This document shows positions 10,654-17,744 of a stretch of DNA of 64,000 bases, piece after piece. The notes below the pieces were generated by a model. That model ran no database searches, had not been told where the DNA came from, and worked only from the letters and a program-made list of their open reading frames with translations. How positions within the stretch are numbered: position 1 is the first letter of the stretch; every line of letters starts with the position of its first letter. The stretch comes from Sphingomonas gellani (GTDB taxonomy: Bacteria > Pseudomonadota > Alphaproteobacteria > Sphingomonadales > Sphingomonadaceae), in NCBI RefSeq assembly GCF_900110035.1, contig NZ_FOCF01000005.1, positions 124,001-188,000 of the forward strand. Reading direction: 5' to 3'. The translations under genes were made by a program, and so were the position numbers.

Positions 10654-10706
10654 GCTAGGAGCCGCCGCGACACTGGCCATCCATCTCAGCTTGGGAGCAT
10701 GCGCGC

Positions 10707-12170
10707 TTGAGCGCAACAACCGATCCTGCGGCACCTGCTGCCGCATCCGTCATCCCCGTATCTTCGGCAAACGTCGTGACCCGCTTCGCGCCGTCGCCGA
10801 CCGGGTTCCTGCATCTGGGCGGCGCACGCACCGCGCTGTTCAACATGCTGTATGCGCGCCATCATGGCGGCCGATTCCTGCTGCGTATCGAGGACACTGA
10901 CCGCGCCCGCTCGACGCAACCGGCGATCGACGCGATCCTGTCCGGCATGCAGTGGCTGGGCCTGCAATGGGACGGCGACGCGACCTATCAGTTCGCGCGC
11001 GCCGACCGGCATGCGGAGGTTGCGCACGCGATGGTCGCGGCCGGCCACGCCTATCGCTGCTACATGACCGCGGAAGAGCTGGCCGCGATGCGCGCCGAGG
11101 CGGAAGCCGCCAAAAAGCCGTTGCGCATCCGCAGCCCTTGGCGGGACCGCTCGGCCAGCGAAGCGCCGGAGGGACAGCCCTTCGTGGTGCGGCTGAAGGC
11201 TCCGTGTGAGGGCGCTACGACGATCGACGATCAGGTGCAGGGTCCGGTCACCGTGCAGAACAGCGAGCTGGACGATCTGGTCCTGCTCCGTTCCGACGGC
11301 ACGCCGACATATATGCTGGCCGTCGTGGTCGACGATCATGACATGGGCGTCACGCATGTCATCCGCGGCGACGACCATCTGAACAACGCGTTCCGCCAGC
11401 TGCCGATCTATCGCGCCATGGATGCGGTCGAGGGCGGTTGGCCGCAGCCCGTCTACGCCCACATCCCGCTGATCCACGGATCCGATGGCGCCAAGCTGTC
11501 GAAGCGGCATGGCGCGGTGGGGATCGAGGCGTACCGCGACGAATTGGGCATCCTGCCGGAGGCGATGGTCAACTATCTCCTGCGCCTTGGCTGGGGGCAT
11601 GGCGACGCGGAGATCATCCGCCTGGACGATGCGATCCGCTGGTTCGACCTGGCCGGGGTTGGAAAAAGCCCTTCGCGCTTCGACCTGAAGAAGCTGGAGA
11701 ACCTGAACGGCCACTATATCCGCGAGGCGGATGACGAGCGGCTCGCCACGCTGGCGGCGGCGATCGGCGGCCGGAGCGTCGACGCGGTCCCGCTGATCGC
11801 GCGCGCGATGCCGTTCCTGAAGCCGCGCGCCGCCAATCTGAACGAGCTGTCGGCCGGCGCGGAGTTCCTGTTCGCGTTTCGCCCCGTGACGCTGGACGAG
11901 GCGGCCGCCGCGCTGCTCACCGATGACGCGCGGCAACTGCTGGCCGCCGCCCACGCGGCGCTTGACGCAGTGCACAACTGGGATACGGAGACGCTCGACG
12001 CCGCGGTTCGGCGGGTCGCCGAAGACGCCGGCGTGAAGCTCGGCCAGCTCGCACAGCCGCTTAGAGCGGCGCTGACCGGACGCAAGACATCGCCCGGCAT
12101 CTTCGACGTCCTGACGCTGCTCGGCCGGGACGAAAGCCTGGGCCGGATCGCCGACCGCATGGCGCAGTGA
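10707..12170 (+). CDS. gltX: Glutamate--tRNA ligase
   Basis: A class I aminoacyl-tRNA synthetase that charges tRNA-Glu. The 487 residues contain the HIGH-type motif in '[18 protein letters not shown]' near residue 30, '[10 protein letters not shown]', and the KMSKS counterpart '[11 protein letters not shown]'. The C-terminal anticodon-binding half ends normally. The start is a TTG; about 20 Ala/Pro-rich residues precede the conserved core, and no ATG is available in frame. It is divergent from comEC and ends 17 bases before gltA. Confidence 0.96.
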   Translation: MSATTDPAAPAAASVIPVSSANVVTRFAPSPTGFLHLGGARTALFNMLYARHHGGRFLLRIEDTDRARSTQPAIDAILSGMQWLGLQWDGDATYQFARADRHAEVAHAMVAAGHAYRCYMTAEELAAMRAEAEAAKKPLRIRSPWRDRSASEAPEGQPFVVRLKAPCEGATTIDDQVQGPVTVQNSELDDLVLLRSDGTPTYMLAVVVDDHDMGVTHVIRGDDHLNNAFRQLPIYRAMDAVEGGWPQPVYAHIPLIHGSDGAKLSKRHGAVGIEAYRDELGILPEAMVNYLLRLGWGHGDAEIIRLDDAIRWFDLAGVGKSPSRFDLKKLENLNGHYIREADDERLATLAAAIGGRSVDAVPLIARAMPFLKPRAANLNELSAGAEFLFAFRPVTLDEAAAALLTDDARQLLAAAHAALDAVHNWDTETLDAAVRRVAEDAGVKLGQLAQPLRAALTGRKTSPGIFDVLTLLGRDESLGRIADRMAQ

Positions 12171-12187
12171 TTAGGAAGGAAATGGTT

Positions 12188-13471
12188 ATGAGCGACACGG
12201 CCAAGTTTTCGATTCACGGCAAGGATGTCGAATACCCCGTCCTGTCCGGCACCGTCGGCCCCGACGTGGTCGATATCCGCAAGCTGTACGGGCAGACGGA
12301 CGCGTTCACCTACGATCCCGGCTTTACCTCGACGGCCAGCTGCCAGTCGAAGCTGACCTATATCGACGGCGACCAGGGTGTCCTGCTCCACCGCGGCTAT
12401 CCGATCGGCGAACTGGCCGAACAGTCGAGCTTCATGGAGGTCGCGTACCTCCTGCTGAACGGCGAGCTGCCCAGCCAGGGCGAACTGGACGGGTTCAGCC
12501 GTACCATCACGCGCCACACCATGGTGCACGAACAGCTCGCGACCTTCTTCCGGGGTTTCCGACGCGACGCGCATCCGATGGCGATCATGTGCGGCGTGGT
12601 CGGCGCCCTGTCCGCCTTCTACCATGATTCGACCGACATCCGCGATCCTCAGCAGCGGACGATCGCGTCGCATCGCCTGATCGCGAAGATGCCGACTCTG
12701 GCGGCGATGGCGTACAAGTACAGCGTCGGTCAGCCGTTCCTGTATCCGGACAACTCGCTCAGCTACACCGGCAACTTCCTGCGCATGACCTTTGGCGTGC
12801 CGGCGGAGCCGTATGAGGTCAATCCGGCCGTCGAGCGGGCCATGGACCGCATCTTCATCCTCCACGCCGACCATGAGCAGAACGCGTCGACCTCCACCGT
12901 GCGTCTGGCGGGTTCTTCGGGCGCGAACCCGTTCGCATGCATCGCGGCGGGCATCGCCTGCCTGTGGGGGCCCGCGCATGGCGGTGCCAACGAGGCGGCG
13001 CTCAACATGCTGCGCGAGATCGGCACGCCGGACCGCATTCCGGAATTCATCGCGCGCGCCAAGGACAAGAACGACCCGTTCCGCCTGATGGGCTTCGGCC
13101 ACCGCGTGTACAAGAACTACGACCCGCGTGCGACCGTGATGCAGAAGACGGTGCGTGAGGTGTTCGACGCGCTGAAGGTCAACGATCCGCTGTTCGAGAC
13201 GGCGCTCCGCCTCGAAGAGATCGCGCTGAACGACGAGTATTTCGTCGAGAAGAAGCTGTTCCCGAACGTCGACTTCTATTCGGGCGTGATCCTGTCGGCG
13301 ATCGGTTTCCCGACCTCCATGTTCACCGTGCTGTTCGCGCTGGCCCGCACGGTCGGCTGGGTGGCGCAGTGGAACGAGATGATCACCGATCCGGATCAGA
13401 AGATCGGCCGTCCGCGCCAGCTGTACACCGGCCCGACCCAGCGCACCTTCGTTCCCGTCGGGGAGCGCTGA
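12188..13471 (+). CDS. gltA: Citrate synthase
   Basis: The enzyme condenses acetyl-CoA with oxaloacetate at the entry to the TCA cycle. The ATG at 12188 gives 427 residues, the same length as E. coli GltA. It is preferred over 12182 because AGGAAGGA (12173-12180) stands 7 bases before it. Motifs include '[15 protein letters not shown]', catalytic His in '[13 protein letters not shown]' and '[14 protein letters not shown]', and 'PNVDFYSG', which mark the type II hexameric enzyme of Gram-negatives. A small membrane-protein gene follows after 6 bases. Confidence 0.97.
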   Translation: MSDTAKFSIHGKDVEYPVLSGTVGPDVVDIRKLYGQTDAFTYDPGFTSTASCQSKLTYIDGDQGVLLHRGYPIGELAEQSSFMEVAYLLLNGELPSQGELDGFSRTITRHTMVHEQLATFFRGFRRDAHPMAIMCGVVGALSAFYHDSTDIRDPQQRTIASHRLIAKMPTLAAMAYKYSVGQPFLYPDNSLSYTGNFLRMTFGVPAEPYEVNPAVERAMDRIFILHADHEQNASTSTVRLAGSSGANPFACIAAGIACLWGPAHGGANEAALNMLREIGTPDRIPEFIARAKDKNDPFRLMGFGHRVYKNYDPRATVMQKTVREVFDALKVNDPLFETALRLEEIALNDEYFVEKKLFPNVDFYSGVILSAIGFPTSMFTVLFALARTVGWVAQWNEMITDPDQKIGRPRQLYTGPTQRTFVPVGER

Positions 13472-13477
13472 TCCGCC

Positions 13478-13678
13478 ATGCTGCGGCCGATCCTGCTGCT
13501 CCTCGGCGCCGCAATGACGCTGATGGGGATGCTGTGGATCGGCCAGGGTCTCGGCTACATCCACTGGCCCGCGTCCAGCTTCATGCTGGACCGGGCCGTC
13601 TGGGCCAATCGGGGCACGGTACTCGCGGTGGTCGGATTGGTGCTGATCCTGATCGCACGTCGCCTGCCGCGCCGCTGA
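13478..13678 (+). CDS. Small two-helix membrane protein, unknown function
   Basis: The protein has 66 residues, starting six bases after gltA and so probably in its transcript. Two hydrophobic helices (about residues 3-26 and 46-63) flank a short loop 'IHWPASSFMLDRAVWANRG', and the C-terminus is arginine-rich, predicting a cytoplasmic tail. High GC at third positions matches its neighbours, supporting real coding. No domain family is recognised. Confidence 0.75.
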   Translation: MLRPILLLLGAAMTLMGMLWIGQGLGYIHWPASSFMLDRAVWANRGTVLAVVGLVLILIARRLPRR

Positions 13679-13690
13679 TCGTCTAGCCGC

Positions 13691-15010
13691 TCACTCGCGC
13701 GGCAGGGCCAGCGTAAATCGCGCGCCCCGGTCCGGCTCGCTTTCCACCGTCAGGTCGCCGCCCATGGCGCGGGCCAGGGTCCGGGCGATATACAGCCCCA
13801 GGCCGCTGCCCCCCGCCTCGGCCGGGTCCAGCCGCGTGAACTTGTCGAAGATGCGACTGGCATCCTCCGCCGCAATGCCGGGGCCGGTGTCCACGATCGA
13901 CACGGTCTGCATCGGCCCGTCGCTAGCCAGTGCGATGCTCACGTGCGACCCATGCGGCGCATAGCGCACGGCATTGCCGATCAGGTTGACCAGGATCTGC
14001 AGCACACGCCGGAACGCCCCTCGCGCCGGCAGTGTGGCCTCGACCGATGGGCGATCGACGATCACGCCCGCATCGTCGGCACGCACTGACAGCAACCCCG
14101 CCGCACGCCTCGCGAGGTCGGCCAGGTCGAGTGGCTCGCTCTCCAGTGTGAAGTCCGGCCGCTCGATGGCCTGAAGGTCCACCAGATCGTCGATCAGCGA
14201 CAACAGGTGCCGCCCCGCGCCCGCGATGTCGGCCGCGTAATCGGCATAGTCGCGTGCGATCGGCCCCTCCGCCTCCGCGTTGATGCTGTCGGCATTGGCG
14301 ACGATCCGGGTCAGCGGCCGGCGCAGCGCGCGATCCAGCCCCTGCGTAAACGCTTCGGGCAGCGCCGGATCGGCGCTTGCGGGGCGATCGTCCACCTCGC
14401 CGATCGTGCCGCTGAAGCCACAGAACGCGCCTGACGCATCGTGGCGCGTGCGGGCGTTGAGTACCGCCGCACGTCCCGAAAAGCCGCGCAACCGCACGCG
14501 CTGCCCGTGCAACGGCTCCCGCCGGGAAAGGGCGTCGACCAGCGGCAACTGGCCCTCGGCATCCGGCTCCAGCGTGAACAGCACCGTCAGCGGCTTGCCC
14601 AGCACTTCTTCCAGCCGCACGCCCTCACGGGCCGCAAGCTCTGCCGACAGGTGCGTCAGACGCAGCGCGCCATCCGCTTCCCACCGCCAGGCATCCACAT
14701 CGGGCATCGTCGTGCCGGACGGGCCGGGCCATGGCTGCTGCGCGCGCCATCCACTGACGGCCAGACGGACCTGCCCGGCCTCGGGCTGCGCACGGACCCA
14801 CAATTCCAGATCGCTCTCGCCCTCCGCCACGCGCACGGACCGGGACACGATGACGCCAAGCCTTCGCGCCAGTCGGGCGACTCCCGCCAGGGGCGCCAGT
14901 GCAAAGGGTTGGCCTAGCACACCCCCAGCGCGCTCGTTCAGCGTCAGCAACGCTTCATCGGCCGCGACGAGGCGCCCGACCTCGTCGACGGTGGCATGGG
15001 ACACGGTCAC
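13691..15010 (-). CDS. Histidine-kinase-like protein lacking the phosphoacceptor His
   Basis: The protein has 439 residues. The GTG at 15010 overlaps the upstream stop (GTGA); the open frame beyond it lies inside the DUF2336 gene. No membrane segment or signal peptide is seen. A PAS-like region spans about residues 100-205. The dimerisation helix reads 'LDRALRRPLTRIVANAD', where the usual H-x-L-R-T-P-L has Arg227 instead of His. The ATPase domain looks intact: N-box 'ILVNLIGNAVRYAP', G1 'DTGPGI', F-box 'FDKFTRLD', G2 'GSGLGLYIAR'. The protein could bind ATP but probably cannot autophosphorylate on His. It is the last gene of the four-gene cluster. Confidence 0.85.
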   Translation of the reverse strand: MTVSHATVDEVGRLVAADEALLTLNERAGGVLGQPFALAPLAGVARLARRLGVIVSRSVRVAEGESDLELWVRAQPEAGQVRLAVSGWRAQQPWPGPSGTTMPDVDAWRWEADGALRLTHLSAELAAREGVRLEEVLGKPLTVLFTLEPDAEGQLPLVDALSRREPLHGQRVRLRGFSGRAAVLNARTRHDASGAFCGFSGTIGEVDDRPASADPALPEAFTQGLDRALRRPLTRIVANADSINAEAEGPIARDYADYAADIAGAGRHLLSLIDDLVDLQAIERPDFTLESEPLDLADLARRAAGLLSVRADDAGVIVDRPSVEATLPARGAFRRVLQILVNLIGNAVRYAPHGSHVSIALASDGPMQTVSIVDTGPGIAAEDASRIFDKFTRLDPAEAGGSGLGLYIARTLARAMGGDLTVESEPDRGARFTLALPRE

Positions 15011-16116
15011 GCGCCGCGCTCCATCGCTTCGACCGCTATGCGGAAATCCTCCGGCAGGCGCATCGGCGCCAGCGCCGCACGCGCGTCCTCCACATCGATC
15101 AGATGCAGGGCATCGAGAAGGTCGGGTAGGTCGCCGGCATGGCGGCGCGGGTCCGCCTGCGCCAACGCCAAACCGATTCGCGCGATCAGCAACGGATCCA
15201 GCGCCACCGATCGCAGCAACAACCACCAGCGCTCATCATCCGCCTCGACCAGCAGGCCACGCACCTGTTCGAAGGAAAGCCTGGCCGCCTGGGCCAACAC
15301 TGCCACGATCAGCGACAGGCGCCGGTCGTTCAGCGCCTCCTCGATCAAAGGGGCGAGTTCGTGCGGCCGCGCATCGATCGCCAGCGCCAGCCGCATCGCC
15401 ACCGCCTCTGCCCGTTCGCCCTCGTCATAGCTGGCCAGCGCCTGCAACGCGGCGTCGGCCAGCGCCCGGTCGAGAGCGGGCGATCCATCCCCGCGCAGCG
15501 ATGCGGCGACCCGCCACACCAGCCGGTGATGAAGTTCCGCCGGCAATTCGGTGGCGGTCGGCCCGTGAAAGGCCAATGCCTCGCGCCGGCGGCTTTCAGC
15601 CGCAAGCAACGCACGGGCAGCGGCGCCAACCGTCGGTTGCGCCACATCGGCGAGCCGAACCAGCAGGCTCGGCTCGTCCTCCGCGGCCGCCTTGTCGGGC
15701 AGGCGCGACGCGATCAGGTCATGGCGCAGGCGCGCAATCAGCTCGGCGGCAATCGGCGCGTCCGCGACACTCCGTGCCGACACTCCGTGCGCAGCCGTGG
15801 TGTCGCTTCCGGCCTGCGCACCGTCGCGCAGACGTACTGCATGAGCGGCATCGCCACGCGCCACCAGCAACCGTGCCGCGCCTTCTCGCAACTGCGCATC
15901 CACCACCGCCACTAACGCGCGCAGGTGATGCTCGCACAGGGCGCGAAGCTGGTCGTCCAGCCGGGCCGACTCGTCCTGCCCCAGATCGGCCAGGTGCAGT
16001 CGCATCCGGTCAGCCGCGCGCTGCCGTGCACCGGCGGCGCGCCGCAACAGTCGCTCGGCACGACCCACGCCATGGGTCGCGTCGGAGGCTGTACCGGATT
16101 GCGGGTCCGCGATCAT
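15007..16116 (-). CDS. DUF2336 domain protein
   Basis: The protein has 369 residues and is almost entirely helical, Ala/Leu/Arg-rich and soluble in appearance, with HEAT-like repeats such as 'ARRLLVARGDAAHAV' and 'LIARIGLALAQADPRRH'. This fits DUF2336, an alphaproteobacterial family of unknown function often next to signalling genes. It overlaps the kinase-like gene by four bases, so the two products are made in coupled amounts and may interact (inference). A CtrA-box-like sequence lies 26 bases before its ATG. Confidence 0.75.
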   Translation of the reverse strand: MIADPQSGTASDATHGVGRAERLLRRAAGARQRAADRMRLHLADLGQDESARLDDQLRALCEHHLRALVAVVDAQLREGAARLLVARGDAAHAVRLRDGAQAGSDTTAAHGVSARSVADAPIAAELIARLRHDLIASRLPDKAAAEDEPSLLVRLADVAQPTVGAAARALLAAESRRREALAFHGPTATELPAELHHRLVWRVAASLRGDGSPALDRALADAALQALASYDEGERAEAVAMRLALAIDARPHELAPLIEEALNDRRLSLIVAVLAQAARLSFEQVRGLLVEADDERWWLLLRSVALDPLLIARIGLALAQADPRRHAGDLPDLLDALHLIDVEDARAALAPMRLPEDFRIAVEAMERGA

Positions 16117-16141
16117 GCCGGTGGAGCTAGACCGCGTGTCG

Positions 16142-16156
16142 TTAAATTGGCGCTAA
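16142..16156 (-). promoter_or_regulatory. CtrA-box-like site (TTAG-N7-TTAA)
   Basis: Read on the minus strand, 16156-16142 is TTAG, seven bases, then TTAA: one mismatch from the TTAA-N7-TTAA consensus of the alphaproteobacterial cell-cycle regulator CtrA. It overlaps the stop codon of the upstream gene and lies just ahead of the DUF2336 start. A single degenerate match in a window this size can arise by chance. Confidence 0.35.
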
Positions 16157-17328
16157 CCGCGCGTGCGCAGATCCTCGATCGCCGCACCCAGCGTCGCCGC
16201 GGCGTACACGCCAGCTACCGCCGTACCGAAAAGCGGAGCACCCGCCAGCGCCGCCACCACCACCGGCAGCAGATAGGCGATCGGGCTGCCCCACCACAGC
16301 GCCCGCGTGGCGATCGCGCGCTCCGCCAGGGCGGCGACCACGACCGTCGCGATCCCACCGACCAGCGGCCCGTCATCGACGCCGTCCAGCCCCAATGTCC
16401 AGCCCAGGACGAGCAAGGCGACCAGCGGGATCACACGCCCTTCGGCCCTGAGCCAGGGTTCGACCCGGTCCTCACCGCGCAAGGCCGCCAGCGTTTCTCC
16501 CAGAATTGCAACCAGACTGCCGACCAACGCCATGCCTGCGCCGGCCGCCGGCAAATTCCAGATCAACGCCGCACACCCGGCGATGCCCAGCAAAGCAGCA
16601 AGCGCCGCCATCACCACGCCCGACAATCCGCGCGCCACCAGTACCGGCAGCAACGATCGCGCCACCGGCGCGACGATCCAGCGGTCGAACCAGTTGGTGC
16701 GCCCAGCAAACAGCGAGGCCACGACACGCCGCCCACGCTGCGCCAGCGTCCTCTCATCAAACGCGAAGCCATGGCCCTGACGGTCCAGATCGGCGGGCGA
16801 ACTCAGATGCGTCGCGCCCGCCTGTTCGGCCGCGCGGACAAGCGCCGATTGCATGTCGTAATCCCGCGGCAGGGCCGCGACCTCCGCCACCCGCTGAGGC
16901 TGGACACGCGCGACGCCGGCCCAGGCGAGCCGTCCGCCGACGCGTTCATAATCGGCATCGGCCTTGTCACCGGGAACCACCAGCAGGGCGTCGCCACCCT
17001 CCCGCGCCAGTGCGCCGACCGCCATGTCGGTCGCGACCAGCCCGTCGGCCAGCACCAGCACACAGGCGAGCGGGTGCAGTTTCTCCGCCGCCTCGTCCGC
17101 CGATCGGACCGCATCGACCGATACCCCGCGCCGTCCGATGCGGGACATCGCGCCAAGCAGGTCGGGCGTCAGGCGGTCCGCGACCACGATCAACTGCGCC
17201 GCGCCCGCGCCGATCAGCTGGCGCGCCTGATACTCGATCAGGGTGGAGCCGGCGAAGGGCAAGGTCGCGATCAGGCGGTCCGGTCGATCCTCGGCATCGT
17301 GGTTCGCGAAAAGAAGGCCGGCAAGCAT
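16153..17328 (-). CDS. Nucleotidyltransferase-like/CDP-alcohol-transferase-like membrane protein, degenerate
   Basis: The protein has 391 residues in two parts. Residues ~1-190 resemble a nucleotidyltransferase fold ('GSTLIEYQARQLIGAGAAQLIVVADR', split here only as a pattern, then 'VLVLADGLVA'), but the nucleotide-binding G-x-G-T-R loop and the Lys-Pro signature are absent. Residues ~205-391 hold about five to six membrane helices. The order recalls the bifunctional inositol-phosphate cytidylyltransferase/DIPP synthase, yet the CDP-alcohol motif D-x2-D-G-x2-A-R is not seen. It is probably a diverged or catalytically altered relative; the function is unknown. It lies 40 bases after the HPt-like gene and 36 before the DUF2336 gene. 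Confidence 0.65.
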   Translation of the reverse strand: MLAGLLFANHDAEDRPDRLIATLPFAGSTLIEYQARQLIGAGAAQLIVVADRLTPDLLGAMSRIGRRGVSVDAVRSADEAAEKLHPLACVLVLADGLVATDMAVGALAREGGDALLVVPGDKADADYERVGGRLAWAGVARVQPQRVAEVAALPRDYDMQSALVRAAEQAGATHLSSPADLDRQGHGFAFDERTLAQRGRRVVASLFAGRTNWFDRWIVAPVARSLLPVLVARGLSGVVMAALAALLGIAGCAALIWNLPAAGAGMALVGSLVAILGETLAALRGEDRVEPWLRAEGRVIPLVALLVLGWTLGLDGVDDGPLVGGIATVVVAALAERAIATRALWWGSPIAYLLPVVVAALAGAPLFGTAVAGVYAAATLGAAIEDLRTRG

Positions 17329-17368
17329 GCACGGGCTGTTATCCGCCCACGCCGGGGATGCAAGCCGC

Positions 17369-17662
17369 TTAGAAGCGGGCGATGGCGCGTTTGAGGCGGG
17401 TCAGCGTGGCGGGGTCGGCCGGGTTCGCCTTTGCCGCATCCGCCGCCAGCGCCATCAGGCGGACCGCGCCGAAGCTGGCGGCCAACCCACGCAGGCGCGC
17501 CGTTCCGTCCCGCCAGGCCGTTGCATCCGATGCAGTTTCCAGGCCGGCGACGACGCGGGTGGCGCTATCCACAAAGGCCAGCCGCAGTTCCGCGACCAGT
17601 CCCGGTTCGTCTCCCACCGCGGCGGCTAGCGCCGCGTCGATCGCTCCAGGGTCGTAGGCCAT
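17369..17662 (-). CDS. HPt-like protein lacking the phosphoacceptor His
   Basis: The protein has 97 residues from the ATG at 17662; a TTG at 17692 is possible. The C-terminal half reads 'GTARLRGLAASFGAVRLM', which aligns with the histidine phosphotransfer motif H-x-L-K-G-x-A-x-x-F-G-A. The position of the acceptor His is Ala55. The rest is helical and acidic, as in HPt bundles. It would be first in the minus-strand cluster and divergent from the coiled-coil protein gene 82 bases away. The HPt relationship is by motif only. Confidence 0.6.
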   Translation of the reverse strand: MAYDPGAIDAALAAAVGDEPGLVAELRLAFVDSATRVVAGLETASDATAWRDGTARLRGLAASFGAVRLMALAADAAKANPADPATLTRLKRAIARF

Positions 17663-17744
17663 GCTCGGCTTGTAGAAAGCACGGCTTAACAACTCGTTGC
17701 GCTATTCGCTTTGCGGGGTGCGAAGACATGGTAAACGCCGATGC

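Noticed and set aside
14280..16130. 616-codon plus-strand frame opposite the kinase-like and DUF2336 genes
   Set aside because: Pro/Arg/Ser-rich translation typical of antisense GC-rich DNA; the minus-strand genes have domain motifs and coupled overlaps.
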